64,000 nucleotides of DNA from Halorientalis pallida (GTDB lineage Archaea > Halobacteriota > Halobacteria > Halobacteriales > Haloarculaceae). Made by a program: the position numbers and the translations under genes. Positions 31,959 to 39,420 of the stretch are shown here, in pieces; within the stretch, counting starts at the first letter, position 1; each line of letters starts with the position of its first letter. The DNA lies in contig NZ_RDFA01000002.1 in NCBI RefSeq assembly GCF_004118325.1, positions 253,001 through 317,000 on the forward strand, given 5' to 3'. The notes beneath the pieces were generated by a model that was given only the letters and a program-made list of their open reading frames with translations, made no database searches and was not told the DNA's origin.

Positions 31959-32900
31959 TCAGGCCGTGTCGGGGATGGGGTCGGCGATGACGACGGCTTC
32001 GCCGTCGACGACCTCGTCGCCGTCGGTGTGGGCGCGGGTCGTCAGCCGATAGCGGCCGTTGCCGAGGTCCTCGACCACCTCGCACTCGGCGGTGACCTCG
32101 CTCCCAATGTCGACGGGGCCCAGGAAGGAGGTGTCCTGTGAGAGGTAGACGATGAGGCCGGGCAGGCGGGCCAGCGCGGCGCTGACGACGCCGACGACGA
32201 GCGTCCCGTGGGCGATGGGGCGGCCGAAGCGGGTGCCCTCTGCGTAGTCGGCGTCGAGGTGGAGGCGGTTGGTGTCGCCGCTGGCCTCGGCGAACGATTC
32301 GATGTCCTCCTGGGAGAGCGTCTTGGTGAACTTCACCACGTCGCCGGTCTCGATGCGGTCGTCGTGGGGGCCGAGGCTCTCGAAGTCCCACTCGTCGCGC
32401 TCGTAGGCGGTGTCGACGCGCTCGCGGTGGTGGTGATCGGCGGTCGAGCCACCGCTGGCAGCCGTCTCCCGAGTGAGATGGGGGAGGTAGTGGGAGAGGT
32501 CGGTCGTGGTGACGATGCCGACGAGGTCGCCGTCGCCGGACTGCGTCCGGCTGTCAGAGGCGCTTCGCGCCTCGCTGTCGTCGGTCACCGGGAGTTTCTT
32601 GATGGTGTGCTCGCGAAAGAGTTCGACGGCCGTCTCGATGGGGTCGTCGGCGTCGACGGTGACGACTGGGGCGGACATGCAGTCGGCGGCGGTCACCGCG
32701 TCGGCGTCGTACCCCTCGGCGACGAGGCCGACCACGTCCGACTCGGTGACGATGCCGACGGGATCGCCGCTCTCGACGACGACGACGGAGCCGATATCCC
32801 TCCCGTGGAGTAACTCGGCGACTGCGGCGGCGTCGAGGTCGGGACCGATCGTCTCGACTGTCGGGTTCATCACTTCGCGGATGGTGACGGGGACGAGCAT
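31959..32900 (-). CDS. CBS-pair protein fused to a MaoC-like hydratase
   Basis: Residues 1-140 are two CBS domains (IREVMNPTVETIGPDLDAA and CMSAPVVTVDADDPI are the strand-helix starts), usually binding adenine nucleotides. Residues about 175-310 are a MaoC/hot-dog hydratase with the DxNxxH-type motif SGDTNRLHLDADYAE and the GRPIAHGTLVVG helix. The fusion suggests a (R)-enoyl-CoA hydratase gated by nucleotides. The second CBS contains an extra SEARSASDSRTQSGDG (about residues 109-124) encoded by a two-hairpin DNA element shared with the chemotaxis transducer gene. ATG 32900 is chosen over the in-frame 32921. Confidence 0.88.
   Translation of the reverse strand: MLVPVTIREVMNPTVETIGPDLDAAAVAELLHGRDIGSVVVVESGDPVGIVTESDVVGLVAEGYDADAVTAADCMSAPVVTVDADDPIETAVELFREHTIKKLPVTDDSEARSASDSRTQSGDGDLVGIVTTTDLSHYLPHLTRETAASGGSTADHHHRERVDTAYERDEWDFESLGPHDDRIETGDVVKFTKTLSQEDIESFAEASGDTNRLHLDADYAEGTRFGRPIAHGTLVVGVVSAALARLPGLIVYLSQDTSFLGPVDIGSEVTAECEVVEDLGNGRYRLTTRAHTDGDEVVDGEAVVIADPIPDTA
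32533..32577. repeat. In-frame two-hairpin element inside the CBS-MaoC gene
   Basis: On the minus strand: GAGGCGC GAA GCGCCTC (32557-32573), spacer TGACAG, CCGGAC GCA GTCCGG (32536-32550). Both hairpins are perfect. The second hairpin, spacer and flank are identical to those in the transducer gene at 45631-45676, while the first hairpin differs in its arms but remains perfectly paired. It inserts about 15-16 codons in the second CBS domain just before GDLVGIV. Confidence 0.85.
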
Positions 32901-32996
32901 CTGTCGGCACTCCGGTGCCACTCTCCCTATGCCTTTGGGTCAGCGCAGTGACCGGTCGGCCTCGCCGCTCAAGTGGCTGGCCCCCACAGGCGGCGT

Positions 32997-33962
32997 ATGG
33001 ACCGTGCCGTCGTCGCTCTGGTCGTCCTCGTCGCCGCCAGCGGTTGTCTCGGGCTCTCACCGGGCGGATCGTCCGCACCGGGGACCCCCCAACCGCCCGC
33101 GGACGCCGACCTCGCGAACAGCTACGCCGTGACCGTCACGGCGGTCGTCGACGGCGACACCGTGAAGTTCCGCTATCGCAACGGCACACAGGACACCCTC
33201 CGCCTGCTCGGCGTCGACACACCCGAAACCAGCGGCGAGAACGACCCCACGGAGTTCGAGGGCGTCCCCGAGACCGCGGCCGGTCGCGACTGTCTCGGTG
33301 AGGCCGGCCACGACGCGACCCGCGCGATGACTCAGCGTCTACTCGGCGAGACCGTCACCATCGGCGTCGACGCCGAGAGCGACCGCCGGGGCTACTACGG
33401 CCGCCTGCTGGGCTACGTCTACCAGGACGGCGAGAACGTCAACTACTGGCTGCTCACGGCGGGCCACGCCCGCGTCTACGACAGCCAGTTCACCGAACGG
33501 GAGGCGTTCGACGCCGCCGAACAGCGGGCCCGGGCAAACGGCACCGGACTCTGGGCCTGCGCGACCGAGAACCCGCCGACAGGGACCGAAGCCGGCGACG
33601 AACCCGTCGCCGCGGACGGCGGCACGGTCACGGGCCCGCTCGCGATCGCCGACATCCACGAAGACGCCGCCGGCGACGACCGCGAGAACCTGAACGACGA
33701 GTACGTGATCGTCGAGAACCGCGGCGAGACGGCACTCGATCTCTCGGAGTGGACGGTCTCCGACGAGGCCGACCACAGTTATCGGTTCCCCGAGGGGACG
33801 ACGCTCGACCCCGGCGCTGCCCTCACCCTCCGGACCGGGAGCGGGACGGACTCGGCGACCACGCTGTACTGGGGGCAGGGTACGCCGGTCTGGAACAACG
33901 ACGGCGACACGGTGACCGTGCGGGCCGAGAACGGGACGGTGATGGCCCGCCGAGGCTATTAG
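32997..33962 (+). CDS. Secreted nuclease lipoprotein: SNase domain plus lamin-tail domain
   Basis: A 321-residue exported protein. The N-terminus has a signal and a lipobox ASGC near residue 16, then a Gly/Ser/Pro linker. Residues about 40-180 are a staphylococcal-nuclease fold with VVDGDTVKFRY, RLLGVDTPET, YYGRLLGYVY and the HARVY region. Residues about 210-320 form a lamin-tail (LTD) domain, recognisable by NDEYVIVENRGETALDLSEWTVSD and FPEGTTLDPGAALTL. It likely cuts extracellular DNA or RNA at the cell surface, for scavenging or defence. Start at 32997 gives a proper signal peptide. Confidence 0.9.
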   Translation: MDRAVVALVVLVAASGCLGLSPGGSSAPGTPQPPADADLANSYAVTVTAVVDGDTVKFRYRNGTQDTLRLLGVDTPETSGENDPTEFEGVPETAAGRDCLGEAGHDATRAMTQRLLGETVTIGVDAESDRRGYYGRLLGYVYQDGENVNYWLLTAGHARVYDSQFTEREAFDAAEQRARANGTGLWACATENPPTGTEAGDEPVAADGGTVTGPLAIADIHEDAAGDDRENLNDEYVIVENRGETALDLSEWTVSDEADHSYRFPEGTTLDPGAALTLRTGSGTDSATTLYWGQGTPVWNNDGDTVTVRAENGTVMARRGY

Positions 33963-34002
33963 CCGCCCGAGCATCCAAGCCCGTCCAGCCCCGAGAAGGG
34001 GT

Positions 34003-35124
34003 ATGGGTGTCCTCGCCCGCCTGGCACCGCCGCCGAGCCTGGTCGACTGGTCGATTCTCGCGCTCGTCGCGTTCGAGGTCGGCTCCGGACTGGTGAGTCT
34101 CACCGTCGGCCAGCCCTCGGGTGCGTGGCTGTTCACCCTCCACGCGCTGGCCGGCTTCACGCTGGTCGCCCTGCTGGGCTGGAAGTTCCGCCGCGTTCGC
34201 CACCGCGTCACCGATCGGGACCTGTGGGACGGCGGCACCCCCGTCTCGATCCTGCTCGGAACCATCGCACTCGCAACCCTGGGGACCGGAATCTACTGGG
34301 CGCTGTCGGGTCCCGTCCGGCTCGCCGGCTGGCCGCTCCTCTTTCTCCACATGGTTCTGGGCACGCTCGTCGCCCCCGTCCTGCTGTGGCACCTGCGCCA
34401 CCGCTTCCGGCGCCCCTCCACTGCGGGGATGGACCGCCGCCGCACCACGCTCCAGTACGGGGCCCTGCTCGGCTTCGGCGCGCTCTCCTGGAAGGCCCAG
34501 CAGGTCGCCGGCGACGCCCTCTCGCTCCCCGGCCGGGACCGGCGGTTCACCGGCTCCAAGGAGGACGGGAGCGACGACGGCAACGCCTTCCCGGTCACCA
34601 GCTGGGTGGCCGACGACCCCGATCCCGTCGACCCCGACGCCTGGACCCTGACCGTCGCCGGTGCGGTGGACACCCCCCTCGAACTCGATTTCGACGCCCT
34701 CCCGCCCGGGTCCGGGTCGGCACCGCGGCGACACGACGGATCGGCGGCAGATGAACCCGTCGGCGAAACCAGCGAGCGGGCCGTCCTGGACTGCACCAGC
34801 GGCTGGTACTCCGAACACGACTGGGCGGGCGTCCGCGTCGGCGACCTGCTGGATCGAGTCGGCCCGGCCGACGACGCCGCGTGGGTCCGCTTTCGCTCCG
34901 TCACGGGCTACTACTGGAGTCTGCCCATCGAGGAGGCTCGCGACGCCCTGCTGGCGACCCGCGTCGACGGCGACCCGCTCGCACACGGCCACGGCTTCCC
35001 GCTCCGGCTGGTCGCCCCCGGACGCCGCGGCTTCCAGTGGGTCAAGTGGGTCGACGCCGTCGAGGTCACCCATCGCCAGGATCTGGGCCAGTGGGTCGCC
35101 ATCTTCGTCAGCGGCCTAGACTAA
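34003..35124 (+). CDS. YedY/sulfite-oxidase-type molybdopterin protein with b561-like membrane anchor
   Basis: The first 145 residues hold four membrane helices with a haem-ligand-like set of histidines (LFTLHALAG, FLHMVLGTLVAPVLLWHLRHRF), as in cytochrome b561-type subunits. Residues about 190-373 form a Moco-binding domain with the molybdenum-ligand Cys in AVLDCTSGWYSEHDW and the RFRSVTGYYWSLPIEEA strand. In E. coli the two parts are separate proteins (MsrQ/MsrP); here they are fused in one chain of 373 residues. Reduction of sulfoxides is suggested by family only. Its 3' end overlaps the convergent HAD gene by nine bases. Confidence 0.88.
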   Translation: MGVLARLAPPPSLVDWSILALVAFEVGSGLVSLTVGQPSGAWLFTLHALAGFTLVALLGWKFRRVRHRVTDRDLWDGGTPVSILLGTIALATLGTGIYWALSGPVRLAGWPLLFLHMVLGTLVAPVLLWHLRHRFRRPSTAGMDRRRTTLQYGALLGFGALSWKAQQVAGDALSLPGRDRRFTGSKEDGSDDGNAFPVTSWVADDPDPVDPDAWTLTVAGAVDTPLELDFDALPPGSGSAPRRHDGSAADEPVGETSERAVLDCTSGWYSEHDWAGVRVGDLLDRVGPADDAAWVRFRSVTGYYWSLPIEEARDALLATRVDGDPLAHGHGFPLRLVAPGRRGFQWVKWVDAVEVTHRQDLGQWVAIFVSGLD

Positions 35125-35727
35125 CGCGTCCAGCGCCCCCCAGAGACTGGGGCCGTCGTCCTCGTAGTGGATCGGGACGAACCCCGCCTCGCGTGCGGCC
35201 TCCACGTCAGCCTCGTAGTCGTCGCCGACCATCACGTACTCGTCGGCGTCGACCTGCTCGCAGGCGTGCTCGTAGATCGCCGGGTCGGGTTTCGCCGCGC
35301 CGGCCTCCGGCGCGGTCACGACCGTCTCGAAGAGTCCATCGAGGTCGTGGGCCGCCAGCACGGCGGCCTGCCAGTCTCGGCTCCGATTGGTGAGGACGCC
35401 GAGGTGGTCGGACTCGGCGAGCGCCGACAGCCCCGACCGCGCGGCCTCGGGCACCGTCGTCGCCTCGATTTCGGCCTCGCGGACGGCTTCGACCAGCGCG
35501 TCCGGATCGGGGTCACCGTCGACCGCGTCCGCGACCGCCGCCGCGCCCGCCCGCTCGGCCGCGGGATCGGTCGCGGGTCGCTGGTCGACCGTGTCGAGGT
35601 AGGTCTCGACCAGCGCCGGGCCGGCCTCCCCCAGGACCGTTTCGAGCCCGCGCTCGGCGACGGTCTCGGGGCTCTCGGTCCGTTCGAGGAGCGTGCCCTC
35701 GACCGCGAAGAAGATGGCCGCCGTCAT
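35116..35727 (-). CDS. HAD-superfamily protein lacking the catalytic aspartate
   Basis: 203 residues of the HAD fold. Motif II (LGVLTNRS), motif III (AAKPDPAIYEHA) and motif IV (MVGDDYEADVEAAREAGF) are intact, but motif I, normally DxDGTL, reads FFAVEGTL: the nucleophile Asp is Ala and the acid-base Asp is Glu. It should not form the phospho-Asp intermediate, so it is probably inactive as a phosphatase or has a binding role. It overlaps the RNA-binding protein gene by four bases and is the last gene of a three-gene operon. Confidence 0.85.
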   Translation of the reverse strand: MTAAIFFAVEGTLLERTESPETVAERGLETVLGEAGPALVETYLDTVDQRPATDPAAERAGAAAVADAVDGDPDPDALVEAVREAEIEATTVPEAARSGLSALAESDHLGVLTNRSRDWQAAVLAAHDLDGLFETVVTAPEAGAAKPDPAIYEHACEQVDADEYVMVGDDYEADVEAAREAGFVPIHYEDDGPSLWGALDALV

Positions 35728-36140
35728 CGGTCGTCGGGCTGGACCGGTCGCCCCTCCTCGGTCGGCGGCGCGACGTGGTCGACGTACTCCTCGACGGACG
35801 GCTCCTCGACCCGCACCCGGACGTGGAGATCGCCGAGTTCGCTCGGGTTCCCGACCGCGAAGGTGACCACACCCTCGAAGGCCGGCTGTTTCTTCAGGTC
35901 GAAGCTGAAGGTGTCGCCCTGGCGGTTCTCGAAGAAGACCTTCCGGGCCGCGTCGAGGATCTCCTGGCGGTGTAGCGCCTCCGAGAGTGCCTCCAGACTG
36001 TGGGTCTCGGCCAGCAACTCGCCCGGTCGCGCCTCGATCTCGGCGTCCGGGAAGACGTTGTGGATCGCGTCGGCCACCCGGTCGGTCACCTCCGTGTCGT
36101 TGACCGGCGCGGTGATCTGGACGTCGACGCTGTAGATCAT
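35724..36140 (-). CDS. RNA-binding domain protein (UPF0201/COG1325 family)
   Basis: A 138-residue archaeal protein of the family related to ribosomal-protein-L5-like RNA-binding folds, beginning MIYSVDVQITAPVNDTEVTD and containing HSLEALSEALHRQEILDAARKVF and VTFAVGNPSELGDLHVRV. Members are thought to bind structured RNA; no enzymatic motif is present. The ATG at 36140 overlaps the stop of the kinase gene (ATGA) and its own stop overlaps the HAD gene, so the three genes are translationally coupled. The open frame upstream is only a shadow of the kinase gene. Confidence 0.88.
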   Translation of the reverse strand: MIYSVDVQITAPVNDTEVTDRVADAIHNVFPDAEIEARPGELLAETHSLEALSEALHRQEILDAARKVFFENRQGDTFSFDLKKQPAFEGVVTFAVGNPSELGDLHVRVRVEEPSVEEYVDHVAPPTEEGRPVQPDDR

Positions 36141-36697
36141 CGCACCGCCTCCGGACCCTCGTCGAAGACCGTCCGAATCCGCCTGCGGAACCGTTCGAGC
36201 GTGTCGGTGTTCTCGATGGTCACGTCGGCCCGCTCCATGGCCTCGCCCATCCCGAACCCGAGTTCCCGCTCGTCGCGTTCCCGGAGACTCTCGCCGTCCT
36301 CGGTGTCGTCCCGGCCACGGTCGGTGATCCGCTCGCGGCGCACCTCGAAGGGGGCTTCGATGCTGAGGAGATGGAAGTCGTCCCCGAACCGGTCGCGGAA
36401 GGCGTCGAGCTCCACGTCCGACCGGAGGCCGTCCACGAGGACGGTGTCGGTGCCTTCGTCGGCCAGTCGCTCCTCGATCAACGGCAGGGACCGCTCGGCG
36501 ATGGCCGCGGGCCCGTCCTCCTCGCGGAGCGCCTGTGCGATCTCGCCGTGGTGACTGGCCGGGTCCAGCCCGCGGTCCCGGCACTCCCGGCGGATCACGT
36601 CGCCCATCGTCACGACCGGCACGCCCAGCTCGCGGGCGACTTCCGCCGCCTCGCCTTTCCCACTGCCCGGGAGGCCGACTGTCCCGATAACGGTCAT
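36137..36697 (-). CDS. UPF0200 P-loop nucleoside kinase-like protein
   Basis: 186 residues of an AAA/adenylate-kinase-type fold found across archaea (UPF0200, related to dephospho-CoA kinases). The Walker A is GLPGSGKGEAAE, preceded by MTVIGTV; the lid-type region has RERITDRGRDD, and a Walker B-like strand is TVLVDGLRSDVELD. The substrate is unknown. It heads an operon with an RNA-binding protein and the HAD protein, each overlapping by four bases. The tRNA-Arg gene is divergent, 111 bases away. Confidence 0.9.
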   Translation of the reverse strand: MTVIGTVGLPGSGKGEAAEVARELGVPVVTMGDVIRRECRDRGLDPASHHGEIAQALREEDGPAAIAERSLPLIEERLADEGTDTVLVDGLRSDVELDAFRDRFGDDFHLLSIEAPFEVRRERITDRGRDDTEDGESLRERDERELGFGMGEAMERADVTIENTDTLERFRRRIRTVFDEGPEAVR

Positions 36698-36808
36698 TGC
36701 CAGTCGGTAGTCCCGAGGCGCGCTTAAGGGCTGTGACTGGCCGTGGCGGTCGAAACGGATCCCCGAAACCGAGGTTCTTTTTGTCTCTCACGGTACAGTC
36801 GAAAGCGA

Positions 36809-36915
36809 GGGCACGTAGCTCAGTCCGGACTAGAGCGTCGGACTTCTATCGACGGTACCGACTGGTGCCGACGGAGGCCATCCGACGGTCGTGGGTTCAA
36901 ATCCCACCGTGCCCG
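36809..36915 (+). tRNA. tRNA-Arg(UCU) with intron
   Basis: Acceptor stem GGGCACG/CGTGCCC with discriminator G, D arm GCTC/GAGC, anticodon stem TCGGA/TCCGA, variable region CGGTC and T arm GTGGG TTCAAAT CCCAC give a complete cloverleaf of 76 bases after removal of a 31-base intron. The anticodon TCT is at 36845-36847, reading AGA/AGG codons. The intron is at the canonical site, after position 37. CCA is not encoded. The gene is followed by a hairpin repeat (36929-36955). Confidence 0.93.
36849..36879 (+). other. tRNA intron with bulge-helix-bulge
   Basis: The 31-base intron has a well-formed splice structure. The exon bases CTTC (36843-36846) pair with intron GAGG (36874-36877) as a 4-bp helix (one G-U). 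It is flanked by 3-base bulges TA|T and CC|A, each cut after the second base, as the archaeal tRNA endonuclease requires. The intron body forms a 7-bp hairpin CGGTACC/GGTGCCG with loop GACT. Confidence 0.85.
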
Positions 36916-36928
36916 CTTCTGCGAGGCG

Positions 36929-36955
36929 CGAGATGCGAACGTAGTGAGCATCTCG
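36929..36955. repeat. 11-base-loop hairpin after the tRNA
   Basis: CGAGATGC (36929-36936) and GCATCTCG (36948-36955) flank the loop GAACGTAGTGA. Only 13 bases separate it from the tRNA 3' end. It belongs to the family with conserved loop and variable arms seen at several intergenic sites here. Confidence 0.75.
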
Positions 36956-37030
36956 GCACGTCCGAGCGGGGAGGGACGACCCGCGAGGCGTACACCGCGC
37001 CGAGCGACACGGCCACGTGTCGCAGTTGCG

Positions 37031-37375
37031 TCACTCCGTCCAGTTCCACTCCTCGTCGCTGTGCTGTTGCCGGCGTCCGGTAACGCTATTTTGGGTTTCG
37101 GGGTGTTCGAGGTCCTGGGCATTACAGAGCGGGCAGGTGGGCTCATCCATCGAGCGGGGATATCCATTGTATCCCAGGTATCCACACAGACCCCCCAGCA
37201 TAAATCCGAAAAGCAGGCTGGCACTCACGAACGTGAAAAACATCATCGACACGATCACCGTCCCGAACAGCCCGAAGTAGCTGAGCCGTCGTTTCGGGGA
37301 CACGACCTGCTGGCAATTCGTACAGTATCGGTCGTCAGTCTTCCTGTAGTTGCCAGTTTGGTCACCCCCAGCCAT
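37031..37375 (-). CDS. Hypothetical zinc-ribbon membrane protein
   Basis: 114 residues: an N-terminal CTNC pair (about residues 18-21), two transmembrane helices (about 33-52 and 54-72), then a second CPLC pair (about 82-85) and a Gln/Glu-rich tail with WNWTE. The two Cys pairs on the same side of the membrane could form one zinc ribbon. It uses less GC-biased codons (AAT, TAT, ATA) than its neighbours. No known family. Upstream, 37376-37641 holds no gene that I can support. Confidence 0.65.
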   Translation of the reverse strand: MAGGDQTGNYRKTDDRYCTNCQQVVSPKRRLSYFGLFGTVIVSMMFFTFVSASLLFGFMLGGLCGYLGYNGYPRSMDEPTCPLCNAQDLEHPETQNSVTGRRQQHSDEEWNWTE

Positions 37376-37641
37376 GATTACACATTTGATGCAGGCAGAA
37401 TACAGTTCGATCTCCCGGTCGTTACGGTACGAAGCGGACGGCGAACCACCGGCAGCTGTCCACTCACCAGGTCTTTCGACCAGTGACTTTGGGAAACCCG
37501 GACAGCAGGATCACGGTGTCCTCGTCGTCCCGACGTCGAACATCGAACCGTCGTCGACACCGATTACTCCGCGGGACCGTTCGACGACCGCGCGTTCGAT
37601 CCGTGCTGCGCGCGGCACGTCCGGACAGACAGCGTCGGCAG

Positions 37642-38718
37642 TCACTCGACGGCGAGATCCATCGGATCTTCGAGTTCGCCGGTGATCTGCTCGAAGGCGT
37701 CCGTCGCGGTGAGGAGACCGACGATGTCGTCGTCCTCGGTCACCAGTGCGAGTTCCTGATTTTCGGCCTGGCATCGGTCGATGAAGTCGCTGACGGTCGT
37801 CTCGGCGGGGACGGTCAGCGGCGGGGTCGCCAGGTCTTCGAGCGAGGTGGTCCCGGCGTTCAGCGCCTCGTAGTTGTGCAACACCGTCGGGGCATAGACG
37901 ACGCCCACGAACGAGTCCAGCGAGCCGTTCAGGAGCGGGAAGCGGACGTGTGGCGTCCCGTCGATCCGGTCCAGGTTGGTCTGGAAGTCGTCGGTCGTCG
38001 AGAGCGCGACGATGTCACTGCGATCTACCACGATCTCGCCGACCGACAGTTGACCGATGTCGAGCGCGTTGATCACTTCGGTCCGGCGTTCCTCGGGGAC
38101 TCCGAGCTGATTGAGCGACTCGCCCATCGTGCTTCGCAGTTCGGCCCGAGTGGTCGCGACACCGTCGTCGGCGTCCGCTTCGGTCCACGACCGGGAGATG
38201 TCGACGCCGAACAGGCCGAGCAACGCTTTGGCCACCCAGTCGGCCGCGACGATAACCGGGTACATCAGCTTCGTCCAGGCGTACAGCGGCCCCGAGCCGT
38301 AGCCGGCGACGAACTTGGCACGCTCGATACCGAGATACGTCGGTGCCTGCTCGCCGATGATGACGTGCATGAGGTTGACCACCGCCAGTGCGAGGATCAC
38401 CGACAGCGTCGTGTGCCCACCGGTGACGCCGACGGCACTCAGCAGCGGGCCCATCACCGCTGTGACGGCGGGTTCCGCGACGACCCCGAGTCCGACACTG
38501 CAGATGGTGATCCCGACCTGACAGCCCGTGAGGAAAATTTCCAGTCGCTCGGTCATGTTCCAGGCGCGTTCGAGACCCCGCCCGTTGCCCTGAAATTCCG
38601 ACTCATCGAACTGCCGGACGCGGGTCATCGCGAACTCGGTCGTGACGAAAAAGCCGTTGCCCAGCAAGGGCGCGACGCCACCGAACAGGCGAAGCCCCGT
38701 TACCAGCGAGAGAGCCAT
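37642..38718 (-). CDS. CNNM/DUF21-CBS membrane protein (HlyC/CorC-type)
   Basis: 358 residues. The N-terminal DUF21 domain has about four membrane segments (starting LRLFGGVAPLLGNGFFVTTEFAMTRVR) with the signature GCQVGITICSVGLGVVAEPA and IIGEQAPTYLGIERA. Residues about 215-345 contain a CBS pair (VVDRSDIVALSTTDDFQ and LTVPAETTVSDFIDRCQ). Homologues are Mg2+/Co2+ exporters or regulators. The usual C-terminal CorC_HlyC domain is absent, so this is the shorter archaeal form. The start at 38718 gives MALSLVTGLRLFGG directly into the first helix. Confidence 0.9.
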   Translation of the reverse strand: MALSLVTGLRLFGGVAPLLGNGFFVTTEFAMTRVRQFDESEFQGNGRGLERAWNMTERLEIFLTGCQVGITICSVGLGVVAEPAVTAVMGPLLSAVGVTGGHTTLSVILALAVVNLMHVIIGEQAPTYLGIERAKFVAGYGSGPLYAWTKLMYPVIVAADWVAKALLGLFGVDISRSWTEADADDGVATTRAELRSTMGESLNQLGVPEERRTEVINALDIGQLSVGEIVVDRSDIVALSTTDDFQTNLDRIDGTPHVRFPLLNGSLDSFVGVVYAPTVLHNYEALNAGTTSLEDLATPPLTVPAETTVSDFIDRCQAENQELALVTEDDDIVGLLTATDAFEQITGELEDPMDLAVE

Positions 38719-38872
38719 CAGATGCCTGGTTTATTCACCCACAGTCTAAATCTACTGTTTGTATTCCGCTGTGGTGTACTCCGTTGCGAAGGACGTCTCC
38801 GGCGGGTGAGAGTCGGCGTCTGCAGTCGCACAGTCCCGGATACTTTTGTTCCACCCACACCTCAGCGGGCGT

Positions 38873-39343
38873 ATGCATCCCCGAGCCGAGGAGTTCGCCG
38901 AGACGGCCGCCGACCGCTACGGTATCGAGATCGACGTGCACGAGTTCGACGAGGGGACCAAGACGGCCGCGGACGCGGCCGAAGTGGTCGGGTGTGACGT
39001 GGCACAGATCGCCAGCGGGTTGGTGTTCACCGCCGACGACGAGCCGATCATGGTCGTCACTAGCGGGGCCAACCGCGTGGACGAGGCCCACCTGGCCGAC
39101 GAGGTCGGTGCCGAGGAGGTAGCGATGGCCGACCCCGACCGCGTCCGGGCGGCGACGGGCTACGGCATCGGGGGTGTCCCGCCGTTCTGTCACGACTCGG
39201 ACGTTCGGACCTACATCGACGAGACACTGCTCGACCACGACGAGGTGTGGGCGGCCGCCGGGACACCACAGACGGTGTTCCCCGTCGATCCCGGCCGACT
39301 GGCCGACCTGGCCGACGCGACTCCGGTCCCGGTGACAGGCTGA
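38873..39343 (+). CDS. YbaK/EbsC-type aminoacyl-tRNA deacylase
   Basis: A 156-residue editing-domain protein (YbaK/ProX superfamily) that hydrolyses wrongly charged aminoacyl-tRNAs, typically Cys- or Ala-tRNA(Pro). The fold is clear from DRYGIEIDVHEFDEGTKTAADAAEVVGCDVAQIASGLVF with the conserved Lys, GANRVDEAHLADEV and the GYGIGGVPPFCHDSD loop that binds the ester. The ATG 38873 is 28 bases after a T-rich ACTTTTG box, fitting a short-leader transcript. It is monocistronic. Confidence 0.92.
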   Translation: MHPRAEEFAETAADRYGIEIDVHEFDEGTKTAADAAEVVGCDVAQIASGLVFTADDEPIMVVTSGANRVDEAHLADEVGAEEVAMADPDRVRAATGYGIGGVPPFCHDSDVRTYIDETLLDHDEVWAAAGTPQTVFPVDPGRLADLADATPVPVTG

Positions 39344-39387
39344 ACGGCGGCCCCAATTGGTGTGAGATACGTCCGATAACACAACAG

Positions 39388-39398
39388 TATATATATTA
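39388..39398 (+). promoter_or_regulatory. Strong TATA box of the substrate-binding protein gene
   Basis: TATATATATTA is centred about 28 bases before the ATG at 39421, in the most AT-rich stretch of this neighbourhood (39360-39410). Transcription would start at or next to the start codon, so the mRNA is leaderless. Confidence 0.75.
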
Positions 39399-39420
39399 TG
39401 AGAGATAACCACACCCACGC

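Noticed and set aside
37483-38997. A 504-codon forward frame
   Set aside because: It runs antisense to the CNNM/DUF21-CBS gene, whose membrane and CBS motifs are clear; the forward product has no domain.
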